Of a DNA stretch of 64,000 nt, positions 1 through 16,781 are shown in pieces. The notes beneath the pieces were generated by a model. That model made no database searches and was not told where the DNA came from. It saw nothing but the letters and a program-made list of their open reading frames with translations. Where the stretch lies: NCBI GenBank assembly GCA_038496445.1, contig JALMLS010000612.1, forward strand, positions 558,001 through 622,000, given 5' to 3'. The position numbers were made by a program, and so were the translations under genes. The DNA comes from Trichosphaerium sp. ATCC 40318 (taxonomy: Eukaryota > Discosea > Flabellinia > Trichosidae). The stretch's first letter is position 1; each line of letters begins with the position of its first letter.

Positions 1-1112
1 CTTGCCAGTAAGCGTGGGTCTCTTCGACTACTTCAATAGCGAATTTCTAGATTCAGTGAGCATAGAAAGGCGCATGGTATTGTGTTTAAATTACCTTTGG
101 TTGAGGTTGGTTATCATACGCAAAGACATTTTGTGGTTTGCCGTCAGGGACCTTGTAGTCGCGCAAGAACTCGAATACTTGCTTCAATTTTCCTGGGTAA
201 ACCTTTTCGACATCTTCGAGCTCTAAATCTCAAACAGTGAGCAAAAACAAGAAAGGTTTTCCCGTTTTATCAATAAAACAAGAGAAAATAATGTACCGTT
301 AATTTGGCTGGCCTTTGGGTCGTTGACGTCAATGGCAATAATTTTCCAGTCAGTCTCGCCTATATTTCATTACTTTCGGGCAAGTTGCGAAAGTATTTCT
401 GCAGAATAACAAAAAAACTGCATACCTTCGTCAATCATAGCGTAAACGCCTACTACTTTGACGGCAATGGCATCGCCAGTGTTATGTTGTACGTCACCAA
501 TCTCGCAAACGTCCAAAGGATCGTTATCACCTACAGTAGCGGTAAGACAACGTAAAATCGGGAAGTAAACAGAAACATATTTTTAAAAGACTGAGCGTGG
601 CGTTGAGAACAGCAATAGTTGTGTTGCACATTTGACCTTTGCTCATGATTTGTTTTCGTTGATTGTAAGCTGATAAATTAAAGTTGTACCTTTAGCTTTA
701 GTGCCCTCATGGGTCTTGGTTGGGTCCTCCCATGTTTGTGGGATAGCACCATAGTTGAATGGGTATTTAAGGGCTACGTAGCGCAATTTTCCTTTCTATC
801 ATTGTTATTTTAGCTGTAGAGGCGTAGGGTACCTTAGTATCTTGCTTGATTGGGTTGAAAGGCTCGTCACGGCTGATCTCGAGTTTTGGTTGTGTAGTAC
901 GTGGAATCTCTACAATCATGGTGGCAACAGCATTGGCTTTGTCTAACCAGCAAGGAATATCATGGAAAGGCGAAACAACAGCTCCGTCAGCAGAAACTGA
1001 TAATACATGTCAAAACAACGCTTGTAGGGCATGGTAAGGCAGTACCGAAAAATTGTCTCCACTCTAAAGTGCCAAAGTGTCCAACAGTTGCTGTAGTGTA
1101 TTTTTGTGCCAT
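1..1112 (-). CDS. Soluble inorganic pyrophosphatase (3' end cut off by window)
   Basis: Hydrolyses pyrophosphate to two phosphates, driving biosynthetic reactions in the cytosol. The start codon is at 1110-1112 and at least seven exons are visible. The first reads [20 protein letters not shown] and joins, across an intron of about 49 bases, to [15 protein letters not shown]. Later exons give [30 protein letters not shown], the family signature [12 protein letters not shown] with its metal-binding aspartates, and [15 protein letters not shown]. The order and spacing match family I eukaryotic pyrophosphatases such as yeast IPP1. The last visible exon ([12 protein letters not shown]) runs off the window, so roughly the last 40 to 60 residues are missing. 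Four of the introns begin GTAC rather than GTAA. Identification is firm; exact splice sites are inferred. Confidence 0.95.
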
Positions 1113-1368
1113 ATGTGGTTGTAATCGGTAATTGAGACTCGAGATAAGGTAGATTAATTAAGTCATTTTTACGCTCCTACACTTTTCGCAATTTTAAACA
1201 CAATTGTTGGTACAGTGATCGTTTTTTAAAAGGTGTCGCTGTTTTTATATCCATTTTGAGCATGTGAAACTATTAATTAGTTGAACGGTTTTCTGTAGTG
1301 AGAGAGGAACACGTGAGTTAGGTGAAAAATGTTGTTTATTTTTACTTTTTGTACTTTATTTTTCCGAT

Positions 1369-3921
1369 TTACCACCAGAAATTGCTGTCATTAAAGAAGT
1401 TATCTCTTCGTCTACCAAACGGATACATATCTTGTTGTCTAAATTGAGGTGCCCTTCTTACTTTAGGAATTGTTACACGTATATTACCTCCCTTGTCTAA
1501 AAAAATCAAAGATGTCAGCCACAACTGTTAAATTTTGGGGCATGCCAACCCAGAACGTACATGTTGCTGTTATTTCTGATGCATTGCAATCATCGGGTAC
1601 ATAATATGACTTTGTAAATGACCCAAAGCGCCCTGAACCAAGACGTAACATCAACTAAACAAAACCATTAACCAGCTGTTTTGGTGAGTCCTTTATCAGT
1701 ACCTCATCATCTTCTATGTCGTCTATATCGTACATAGATCCTTCCCTAACTTGTCTTATTTTCTGTTTCATAAGTGCTATATCACGTGGGGTAGGTCCAC
1801 GGAATCCCTACATTAAACGTCAATGAAAAACAATGCCGAAAAGAGACTCACCTTAATTACAAGTGTATCGCCCTTTTCTGTCAATGTAATTGACATATCT
1901 TCATCCGATACACCTGGTACATATCCTGTAATAACATATGCGCCTGTCTGTTCTCTAACCTAAACTCATCGTTAAAACTAAAAGTGGTCTAACTATGCAA
2001 CTTACACTGAGTTGTGGATCTAATTTCAACTTTCTCCAAACATCTTCTGTTGGCGCTTTATCTTGCTTTGCTTTTTCTGGCTCAACTTCATCAGTGTCGG
2101 GTTTATCAGCAGTTTTTTCCGCTTCAGCATCCTCCATTGGAGTATCCTCTGGTTCTCCTTGACTTTCATGCATTTCGACATCTTTATTGGCCTCTTCAGG
2201 TTCTGCAGTGTCACTACCTTCACTAGACGATGAATCAGATTCTTCTAATTGTGCTCCTAGATCATTCAATCTTTTTGTGAGACTATCAACATCTTTAAGG
2301 AGCTGTTGGATATTATTAACTTGTTTCTTTCTCAAAGGCCTAAGATTCGAGCTTCCTAGGACCAAATTAGACATAGAGCCATCTTGGTTAGGTGTGCGTA
2401 CCAACAACTTCATCAAGTTGTAGTAGATCGCGCATGAGAAATTCGGAGTAAGCCAAGCATTTCTTCTGTAATCCATCAACAATTTTTTTGCCTTCTTTAG
2501 GTTTCTTCCACAAATCTTCTATTCTCTCTTCGTTCAAGTTTTGAGTGAGATGTTCAATCTTTGCTTGAATATTTGATACATCTTCTTGTACCCTAAAAAA
2601 ATAGAAATCAAAACATAACTCGAATTGCATAGCTCAAAAAAATCACGTGATTTGTATTTTTAGCTAACCTTGTAATTTTTAAGACTTTTTCTTGTTCATC
2701 TTGTTTTTCTGCTTGCCAAGCTTGTTTATCCATACTTTCTGTGAGTTGAGTGCGCATTTTCTCTTCTTTCTCTTTTCTTTCTTTTTCTTCAATTTCTCTT
2801 TTCTTCATTTCTGCTTCCTTACGTTTCAGTGTTTCTTCGAGTTTTTTTTCAACTTCTAACCTCTCTTTGTTTTTTCGAAGCAACTATAAGCCGTGTCAGT
2901 CTCATTCTGCAGTGCATTGAAACAAGGAGTAAAGGGTTTAGTCCTAGTGACTTACCGCTAGCTCTTTACGATGTTCATCTACTATGGCCTCCTGCTTCTT
3001 ACGTTGTTCTGCTTCTTCTTGCATGATCTTAATATGGTTTTCGATGCTTTGAATGTGTCTAAAAAGGAGGTAAGTACAAATCGAAGGTAGTGTATAACTA
3101 ACCGCAAGATGGCGTTCATGTGCTTTGTATCGTGGTGACACATATCGCAACCCAGAAAACCATCAACCTTCAAAGCTACATCCTTCCAATGTGTTGTCAA
3201 TCGTGTCGCAAGATCAGCATCTTGCTTTTTTTTAAGTTCAGCTTGCTCTTCTTTCCAAGCATAGTATGCAGTAATAACATCGTCAACAACTTGTTCTGAT
3301 AAATCTGACGTGGGTGGTAAGATGGAGACACTTGATTGACACTTGTTGTACCTTCAACATAACCGTTGGCATCTTGAAATGTACTATGTACAAGATTTCG
3401 AACGAAATCAGCTGGAAAGTCTTTTGGATGTAGAAAACCCATCTGAAGCGTCCATAAGTATTCCCTTTAAATTTATTAGCGCTATAAGGCATAAAACGTC
3501 GAAGAAAAAACGACCAACCTTGATGACCCCTCGACTTGTCGTAGAGTGAGAACGTTAGGATTAGTTTTATCTAATGCTGTTCTTACCAGAGCAACAATTT
3601 CAGAAGCCTTGTTAACTCAGTTAGACGTCATTTGAGTAAAAACTCGCTTCAAGTTTTTTTTCTGTTTGAGTTTTTCGGATTTTTATTGTTTTTGGCTCAT
3701 TTTTCTTACCTCGTCCAAGTATTCTGATACATCTTCTTTAGGGAACGCCGGTTGCATCCATCCTTTGTTATACTTTACATTATTCCAAAAGTCTAAGCCG
3801 TTTAGATGATTTTGAACCGTTTTTTATGTTTACCCTCGTAAGAGTCCTTTACTGACAGTTTAGACGTTATAAACTTTGCTGGTCTTGCTCCAAGAATTTC
3901 TTGTAGCGTTGCTTTCTCCAT
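1369..3921 (-). CDS. BAG-domain co-chaperone with Hsp20-like C-terminal region
   Basis: Probable regulator of Hsp70. The start is at 3919-3921 (MEKATLQEILGARPAKF) and the stop at 1369-1371. In order: an N-terminal region with a CDMCHHDTKHMNAIL segment; a long charged coiled coil (about 2620-2880, rich in K/E); a BAG-like helix bundle ending in FLMRDLLQLDEVVG (about 2390-2580); a Ser/Glu-rich acidic linker (about 2050-2260); and a C-terminal beta-rich part reading TGAYVITGYVPGVSDEDMSI, then GDTLVIKG, resembling the Hsp20/alpha-crystallin fold. About ten exons with small introns. BAG domains bind the Hsp70 ATPase domain and promote nucleotide exchange; the sHSP-like tail suggests direct binding of unfolded clients. 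Domain calls rest on reading motifs by eye: the BAG part is good, the Hsp20 part reasonable. Total length about 650-700 residues. Confidence 0.75.
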
Positions 3922-4323
3922 TTTTCAGTTTTTGTACAAGGTCAATGGTAAAAATGAAAAAAATCCTAATTTCGGCGGAATTTCAGTGAAGTTTTACTAG
4001 AAACTATGTGTTAGGATTACCAATGGATAGTAGAAGAGAACATTGGAGGTAAATTACCTGTTTTTACGTCGTTATGAATATGGTGGTAACTTAGAAAAGG
4101 AGATAAAAAAAGAAAGAAGAAGGAGATTTGATAAATACGTGTTAAAGTTCTAACTCAGTTGACTTTCTTCTATCAACTAACCAAGGAAAAATAACTATAG
4201 ATGATGTTGGGACGAAGACAAAAAGATACGTGAAAGAGATAAAAATCAGGGATTCGACGGGCACGAAATAACTCTTGTTTTTGGAAAGGTATTGTTTATT
4301 GAGACAACACGATGTGTTGGTGT
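3922..4323. other. Intergenic spacer
   Basis: Spacer between the start of the BAG gene and the 3' end of the small secreted-protein gene. It is AT-rich and the open frames are short with no protein-like composition. I see no gene here. Confidence 0.5.
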
Positions 4324-4707
4324 TTACCACCACCATCCCCAGTTTTGACGTGTTGGAGGGATTTCACGTTGGAAAGCACATCTGCTCGCGGATCTAGTGC
4401 AAGTGTATACATTACGGCCTGTGGTTGCATCGATGCGCGCAAAAGAGAATGGACGGGTGAAGAGTCCAGCAGTTCCTACCCAGAGGTCGGAAGGAGTAAC
4501 AATTTCGTCTCTTCCGTAAACACAACGAATGGTTGCTTGTGCTGCGTCTGGTCCACCAAATCGGCTTTGAGTGTAGAAGACCTCAACAGCTGTAAAGGCA
4601 TTTCCGTTAAGAGTAGCTTTACAAGCTCCAGATGAAAGGTTGATAGTTGGTACTTGAGAGGCGACACATGCAAGCATGGCGAAGCATATAAGGATAGCAG
4701 CGTTCAT
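4324..4707 (-). CDS. Small secreted cysteine-containing protein, unknown function
   Basis: Uninterrupted 127-residue frame with the start at 4705-4707. The first 17 residues (MNAAILICFAMLACVAS) form a clear signal peptide with a likely cut after VAS. The mature part has four cysteines (in SGACKAT, IRCVYG, VYTCTR and SRCAF), enough for two disulfides, and ends in the unusual tail NWGWWW. No intron, no membrane segment, no recognised domain. The gene is flanked by spacer on both sides. It is most likely an exported or lysosomal/extracellular protein. The signal peptide and even cysteine count support it as a real gene; function is unknown. Confidence 0.7.
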   Translation of the reverse strand: MNAAILICFAMLACVASQVPTINLSSGACKATLNGNAFTAVEVFYTQSRFGGPDAAQATIRCVYGRDEIVTPSDLWVGTAGLFTRPFSFARIDATTGRNVYTCTRSASRCAFQREIPPTRQNWGWWW

Positions 4708-6180
4708 TTTGAGTAGTTGAGAGCTGTTGTTGATCGTGTAGGATATTAAGATTATGATGAAATAACCATGTTTTCAGCAATACTCCTTTTCTCCCCAGAA
4801 AGTTACGAATAATTTTGCATTGTGTAGCAAGTTTACGACCTACATGTTATTGTGTATCCTTTTAATTGGTTTTTACATTATCTTCACCATGTTTACGAGC
4901 TTGAATACGGCGTATTGCAATGAATAATAATAACACAGGCGTGAGCACATACCTTTTGAACTATTTGGTGTTCTAGCAATTGTAAAGAAACCACATTTGT
5001 TTTTACGGAGTTTTTTTAATTGTGAGTATATAAAACGTTGGTAGGATGTGTTCGCATAGAAGGTGTACGTACAATTCACTTTAATACGGCGTAATTAATT
5101 AGTCCATATTACTACCGTCAATTGTAAGGACATGTATGGATAAAGGAATAAACTGGGCTGACCCTCTTTATACCCAACAACAATAGTATTGTTTTACTCG
5201 TAGAACAATAACTAGCAAATAAGGAATGTCCAAATTAGGGTGTACACTGCTTAAATTTGGCTAAGAATTCTTCTGAAGCGGACTCAAAGCGTGGTGGAGG
5301 TGCACTACAAGAGTAGCTATTCCTGGTTTTGGAGTGGTGCTTGTTTGTTTTAGTAAAAAAACAGCGGAGAAATAAAGTAAAAAGCAGATGTGCTTTGGAT
5401 TTCGGCACTAATCTGTTCTGTATTAGTATCCGATAAAACTAAGCTAAAATTCAGCACTACTCTTGGTATTATCTAAAGTACCAGCGGATGGTCCAATCAC
5501 ACTAAAGTAAACCAGTCTCAGCTTTTTATGGATACAGCTCATCATCTCTCCGTAATAATCACGCTGTAATTCGTACAAACAAACTTTATCTCGTTGTTCG
5601 TAACAAAAAACAAATTAGGCGTAACAAATTTTAATAAAAATCCCTGTTGACCATGACAACATCAATATCGCTACATTTGCTACCTATTCCAATAGTTCAA
5701 AAGTCGATTCACACGAAATAAAACGCAAACCGTTAAACAATCATGAAATCACGTAAACACCACGCTACTACGCGTCAATTACCGTGTGACAATGTCAGCC
5801 GGACTCAGGAGCAGGTGCTAGCAAAAAGACATACCACAAAACAAGCTAAAAGCCAAAAGGAAGACACAAATGCATGACAGAGCAGAGTACAAAGCTAAAC
5901 AAAGTTATTGATGAAGGTTGGCAGTTTGACAGCTGAGCAAATTTCCTTCCGAAATTGAGCATGTCTCGCAGCCAAACTGGGTGTTCCAATACAAATGCAG
6001 TGTTTGAGGGGTTGGTAGTAAGTCAGTGCAATAGTCTAGCGAGTGCAATCATGTCTGTCGCTGTCCAGTTTTCCGTTGAATTTGGGTTTCCCGGCCGTTG
6101 AATAGCTACAAAAGTACAACAGATAGGTTAGGTAGCTCATTTATAATATTTGTTTTACTAAGAGCCATAATCAAATTAGT
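4708..6180. other. Gene-poor stretch of about 1.5 kb
   Basis: Spacer between the small secreted-protein gene and the 3' end of the ABC transporter. Frames are short and broken on both strands, and I could join no set of them into a plausible protein. No tRNA-like or repeat structure was seen. It may hold the promoter of the secreted-protein gene just above 4707. Confidence 0.45.
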
Positions 6181-11645
<5,465 letters not shown>

Positions 11646-12189
11646 GTAATTGAGGTTTAAAAAGGATGATGGTATTTGGCTAATCTTCACTGAATGTTTC
11701 TAAGGAAATTTTAAGTATGTTTTGTAAAACCGTTCGTCACTTTTTGAGAACTGTTCCAACAATATGTACAGGTACGTCGTAGATTTATATTTAAGTAGAA
11801 CTAATTTAATAATAGCGCTGACGTAGTCACTCGCATTCAAGGTACACATCCACGTGGGTCCGTTTTTGTAAAAGGAAAATGGTGGCTGGAAAAAACTAAA
11901 ACCTAGTCACTAGTTGGCGCTATACTATAATAGGCTACTCACTCTATAAGTTGATTAAAATGTGAAGAGGGTACTAGTGAGAATGGGCTCTAAAACCACG
12001 GCGAATTGTGGTAACTACCGTTCGAAGCTAGCTTAAAAAAGGCATTTACACTTGGAAACAATCAATTTAGTGAAAGTTGTTTTTGGTTGTAAAGTGCAAT
12101 AAGGGATTGACAAGTTGTAGCAGTGGCCACATTTAAGTGCTCCAACACGTTCTTTACAAAGAACCATTGCCGAAGGTACGGCTGGCTAA
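11646..12189. other. Intergenic spacer
   Basis: Lies upstream of the ABC transporter and next to the 3' end of the decayed LRR gene. It should contain the ABCC promoter. A CACGTG palindrome flanked by CC and GG sits near 11851. No open frame worth reporting. Confidence 0.45.
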
Positions 12190-13060
12190 CAGAGAACTAA
12201 CACATTTGTGCGTTACACTGGTATGTGCAACGTTAATATCGTGGACTCCTTTAAGTGCCATGACACCTTCATCTGTCACTGTAGTGTATGAAAGACCAAT
12301 AGTATGAACACCAGCAAGCGTTTAATTCCTTCATCTGTTACATTTGTAAATGAAAGGTAAATCTCATGAACACCTTTGAGTGCCTTGACACCTTCATCTG
12401 TTACTGAAGTATATTCCAGATTTATGGTATGCACACCACCAAGCTCTTTTATCCCTTTGTCTGTTACAATTGTGTTTCTGAGGTTAATTTCATGAACACC
12501 TGCAAGTGCTATTATTCCTTCATCTGTTACTCTTGTATAAGAGAGATCAATAGTATGAACGCCAGCAAGTACTTTAATACCTTCGCCCGTTACTGAAGTA
12601 CACTCAAGATTGATAGTATGGACACCAGCAAACGCTTTTATCCCTTCATCTGTTACAGTTGTATATGCAAGGTTAATAGCATGAGCACCTTTGAGTACCT
12701 TGACACCTTCATCTGTTATATTTTGGTACGTCTAAGGTTAATCTCATGGACACCTTTAAGTGCTATGACACCTTCTTCTGTTACATAAGTGTACGAAAGA
12801 TCAATGGTATGAACACCAGCAAATTCTTTGATAAGCTCATCGTTAAAATTACAATGTAGTATAATGTTCGTGTTTCGTAGAATACCGTTGTGTTTTACAA
12901 CATCTTTTGTATGATGAGGTCTTATTATTATTCTTTTGTATCCAATAACATAATGAATGATAGAAGCGAACAAACAACACGTGCGACAACAATCAAATCG
13001 TGCAGTTGTTTGGCGTAGAATATGTACTAATATCTCTAATGGCAACGACAACAATCTCGA
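12190..13060 (-). pseudogene. Decayed F-box/leucine-rich-repeat gene
   Basis: On the minus strand this starts as an F-box-like segment (LSLPLEILVHILRQ) followed by about ten leucine-rich repeats of 23-24 residues, each near the pattern VTDEGIKALAGVHTINLSYT. It appears broken. The frame reaches a TAA about 19 codons above LSLPLEI without any ATG. Near 12718-12725 the repeat INLRRT...ITDEGV is interrupted by a two-base insertion that creates a stop. Near 12320-12325 one base is missing in the segment encoding TDEGIK-LAGVHTI. Correcting for these shifts, the repeat continues to a stop near 12170. The intact relative lies at 45373-46515 on the other strand. An unseen 5' exon could supply a start, but the two internal shifts still break the frame. 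Confidence 0.75.
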
Positions 13061-13291
13061 TTTAGTGCTATGATAGTAGAGTCGTTAGTAGTAGTGGCTA
13101 TAAATGAGACTAATTTTACCTTTCTGTGGGGGTTATGATAGGACATACTTCGTTATTCCTTTGCGTAGGCTAAACAAACTCCAACCTTTTCAAAAACTAA
13201 ACTGTATTGGTCCACGGCGTTCAGACCACAATTTTTTTTAATAATAAATGATTTCATTGAAATAGACAAATTGCTTATAAATAAACTAGCA

Positions 13292-14229
13292 ATGGCGTTG
13301 CCACGTAAAGGGGATTGGATGTGCGAGTATTGTGGTACAAATAACTTTGCTAGAAGACAGCACTGCTTTAAATGCCACAAGGGTCGCCATACCACATCAA
13401 ACAAGGTATGTATACGCGCTGTCATAAGTACTTCGACGATAATGGTGATTAGTTTAAAAACGGACCACGTCAGTTAAACGAGTCATTGAACAGGGATTGG
13501 AAGTGCCATAAGTGTTGGGATATTCAGTTCTCTTTTAGAACGCACTGCCGTAAATGTGGTACAGAGCGACGCTCAGTAGAGCAGACTCAACACTTTTTGG
13601 CAGCACAACAGCAGGTGAAGCATTGCACTACCAACCCCTTTAACGATATCTTGTAGGCTACAAATCACGGACAATTACCTAACCCCCAAGTCGATACACA
13701 CGCGTCAAGTATTTTTCAATTCATATTTCCATGGGTGAGAAGAACAACACAAGCATTTTGCAAAACTCACAATTGCTTTCAGGGAGTTTATAGTATTGGG
13801 TACTTTTTCAAAGCTCTATTTGATAGATACCCCTATATCTACATAACAAAATGCACATACGATGATGACTATTGGGCACTAAAGGATACTCCTATACACG
13901 AGCAAGGGTGGAAGTTATCACGTATGTCACAACAGAACTCTAAAAGTTGCATTAATCATATTTTTGTAAAATAAGGTATTACAGAAGGAGAAATACAGTA
14001 TAGACTCTGCAATTGGGAAGAGAGAGGAGAACAAAGAAGAGAGTATTCTGAAAGAAATTTAACTTTTAATGAGATGTTATTGTGGTCTAACACTCTAGAT
14101 AAGGGTGTACAATTGGCGTTTAGAGAAAAGTACAAACAATATTCATCCAGTTCATGGCTCAGTTTTCTGTGTTTGGCTCAAAACCTCAAACCTCTAACAT
14201 GCGCAAGCCTAGATTATAATAACAAATGA
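13292..14229 (+). CDS. Protein with two RanBP2-type zinc fingers, four exons
   Basis: Likely RNA- or ubiquitin-binding protein. The first finger is DWMCEYCGTNNFARRQHCFKC, written here in parts: C-x2-C, the usual N, then C-x2-C. The second is DWKCHKCWDIQF followed by HCRKC, but it lacks the usual Asn between the cysteine pairs. The ATG is at 13292. Introns at 13406-13452, 13615-13656 and 13922-13984 (47, 42 and 63 bases; the third begins GTATGT and ends TTACAG) give an exact 261-codon frame ending at TGA 14227-14229. Without splicing, intron 2 puts a TAG at 13654 and intron 3 a TAA at 13972, both in frame because each intron is a multiple of three. Reading past these introns restores a protein-like C-terminal half (FRTHCRKC ... 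WEERGEQRREYSERNL ... LAFREKYKQYS). The C-terminal half is not recognised. Confidence 0.75.
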
Positions 14230-15134
14230 CTGAAGAACTATTATAAAAACAAATCTATGTACAGTAGACGGTAGTAAGCAGAACAATAAATTTATTAGAA
14301 TAAAACATACAAACCAACAAAATCAAGAATGTCAAATCAAGTCCAATGAGAAAGCAAAGAAAATCCAAGTGTCTTAAAAGATAATAAAAGTCATAGAGAT
14401 AGATCAAAAAATATCCAATACGGTACCCCTAGCACCCTTTGATCTTCGCGTATAACATAGAACCATTACAAATTGGGGTTCTTTGTAGAGGTTAGGAAAA
14501 AATGACGTTTAAGTGTAAAAAAAAAAAGCTATGGCGATACACAGACCTTCCAGGCGTACCCTTCCGGTGGTGTACCCTTTTGCCAAGCCCAAAAAGAAAA
14601 GTAAAAATGAAAAAGCAAAGAAGGGAAATGTAAGAATAAAGAAAAATGATTGCCACTCACCCAGTACTGAGATATGCGAAAAAAAGCGATGAAGTCCATG
14701 AAAGAGCAAATATCTGCCTAGCATATCACGAACTCAGGGCAACGATTAAGCAACCAAGAATCATCAATGCGGTCTTTTGTGAGCGTCCAATACAAAGCCA
14801 ATCATCCACCGTACTACTTGAATACCTGTTTATCATTGCAAGCCACCAAAGATGCGTCCACAGTAATTAAACCACGTAAGAAATCATGGGAGTGGTGATC
14901 GTCACTTTTGGAATTCAATTACGTCGACCGTTAGTTTCCATTTTGTTGTTTGAGATGTGTTGTGCGTGCTGTAAAGTTGGTAAATTATGTAAGTTAAGTT
15001 TGTGTTTTCAAAAGCAATGAGTTCTCTTTTTATCAAGTTTATATAACATTTCAGTTAATCAAACCTTTCCACGAAATCTAAGCGAAAGCTACGCAAATTC
15101 CCAAGTAAATTTCATTGTAAAATACAAGTTCATT
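14230..15134. other. Gene-poor stretch of about 0.9 kb
   Basis: Region between the convergent ends of the zinc-finger gene and the oxidoreductase gene. A few short open stretches exist on the minus strand near 14500-14880, one reading FLRGLITVDASLVACNDKQ and one very hydrophobic, but I could not join them into one gene with a start. Treat as spacer with a possible unrecognised small gene. Confidence 0.35.
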
Positions 15135-16705
15135 TTATTTTTTATTTGCTTCACGTTCTTCATTTTGTCTTGCGGGTAAACCAGCGGCTTTGTAAACGGA
15201 GTCAATAAAAGTCATATTAAGAATTGCATCTTTTGCGTCAGTTGGCGTTGCCGTTTCATCTCCTTTTACACGCTCAACAAACGCCCTAAGAATATCATTA
15301 ATTTAGTAATTCTATTATAACGCCTTGTACCTCAGTTGATATTCGTAAGTAGTCATGCCATCATCTGTGTACAACATTTCTGTTCTGCTTTTTCCATCCT
15401 TTTTATAAAATGTAAGCTACTGTTACAGAACCAAGCACGTGGTACCTTTGGTGTAAAAGTAATTGAGTTCTTAGCATGTGCTACAATTAAACCGCTTGCT
15501 ACAAGTGTACCATTCTCGCCCTTTACAACAACACGTCCAAACTCAGGAAACCATCTAAGAACACATCAATTTTCGTAGTCTCAGTTTAAGATTTGTACTT
15601 ATTACTAAAGAAAGTGGCAATGACCTTTCCCGTAGCACCGCTAGGAAACTTAACATCAACTTCAATGCCTTTTTCAACACCTTCTGATATCAAACCTAGG
15701 TCTTTTGCGGCAGTAACCTCTGGCTCTTCTCCAGAGAAGTAGCGAATCATATTTGATGGATAACAGCCAGCATCCATAAAAATGCCGCCTTGAACATTCG
15801 TTATAAGATGTAATTAAACAATTTCCAAAAAAAACAAGGTAACGTAGACAGTTGAAAATGAAACGCTTTTTCTTGTACCAGCTAGTGATAAATTGAATCT
15901 AATGTCATCTTTTGGAAATAGTTTACCACCAAGCCAATTAGGCATTGAGAACTCTGTTTCGATGTATTCTATTTTACCTAAGGTTGCAACTTTAGTAAAC
16001 ACCAAAGTCCAAAGTGGATTTTCTTTCGAAATTTCCTTCAAAAACTGACTCACCCAGTTCTTCTGTTATGATCTTTTTTGCGCGAAGCGCTGCTGGGTGG
16101 TATCTATAGTGAAATGCTTCTACTAAAACAAGCTTTTTTTCGTTAGCAACTGATGTCATTTGCTCGGCCTCTGATGCGTTCGAACTCATCGGTTTCTCGC
16201 AGAGAACGTGTTTACCAGCGTTTAGCGCCTACATACATTTATTGTCTGTCAGTTGGCTGTCATTTTGAATACCTTTAACGTCCATTCACAGTGCAAGGCA
16301 TTTGGTAGAGGATTGTAAACTGCGTTTATGTCATCTAACGACAACAGCTCATCATACGAGTCACAGACTACAGGGATTCTTGTAGAGGAGGTGAGCATTG
16401 CGTAGCATCGTTTGGTTTTTCGTTTTGGCGTACTTGTGTTTTGTTGCGTATTGTTTTGCCTTATTGACATCGCGAGCTGCCACAGCTACGACCACTACGT
16501 CTGGATTTCTGCTTGCTGGAGCGAGTAACGCACTTGGTGCGATGTTTGCTTATCGGTCTTTAGATGTAGTACATAGCTACGAAAACGTACCTGCACCGAG
16601 TATACCAAACTTTACAGTTGGAGAATCGACTTTTCTAACATCTGGAGATTCACGTGCTTGGGCTGCGTGTCTGTAGATCCCTCTGAAGCTTGGAAGAAAC
16701 GACAT
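15135..16705 (-). CDS. Gfo/Idh/MocA-family NAD(P)-dependent oxidoreductase
   Basis: Dehydrogenase acting on a sugar or diol, similar in layout to dihydrodiol dehydrogenase and related D-xylose dehydrogenases. The start is at 16703-16705 (MSFLPSFRGIYRHAAQARE) and the stop at 15135-15137. The Rossmann entry KFGILGA joins across an intron to NIAPSALLAPA, then VVVVAVAARDVNKAKQYA. The motif AGKHVLCEKPMS holds the family's catalytic-site Lys (EKP), and LVLVEAFHYRYHP is the matching active-site helix. The C-terminal sheet includes GGIFMDAGCYPSNMIRY. About eight small introns; protein about 390 residues. It lies 76 bases from, and head to head with, the COMM-domain gene. The first 30 residues precede the usual Rossmann start and may be an extension or a short targeting peptide. 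Substrate not determinable. Confidence 0.9.
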
Positions 16706-16781
16706 ATGGCCAGGTTTGGATTTCTTAAGCAAAAAAGGTTTTGTTTTGGCTTAGTTCATAAAAAACTGAGCAAGTTAACCA
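16706..16781. promoter_or_regulatory. Shared bidirectional promoter region
   Basis: Only 76 bases separate the start codons of two divergent genes (oxidoreductase on minus, COMM-domain on plus). Both promoters and both 5' leaders must fit here or overlap the coding parts. No clear TATA element. The role is inferred from position. Confidence 0.5.

Noticed and set aside
1955-2482. Separate small acidic protein
   Set aside because: It is the acidic linker of the BAG/Hsp20-like gene read together with intron sequence.
4142-4336. Small minus-strand frame next to the secreted-protein gene
   Set aside because: It overlaps the end of the secreted-protein gene, has no domain or signal, and looks like spacer read by chance.
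13654-13974. Altered genetic code (TAG and TAA read through in the zinc-finger gene)
   Set aside because: Both stops fall inside good GT...AG introns of 42 and 63 bases, and every other gene here ends at standard stops with no in-frame stops in conserved regions.
14509-14724. Hydrophobic minus-strand frame resembling a membrane protein
   Set aside because: Its phenylalanine and leucine runs come from A-rich spacer; there is no matching exon or conserved motif.
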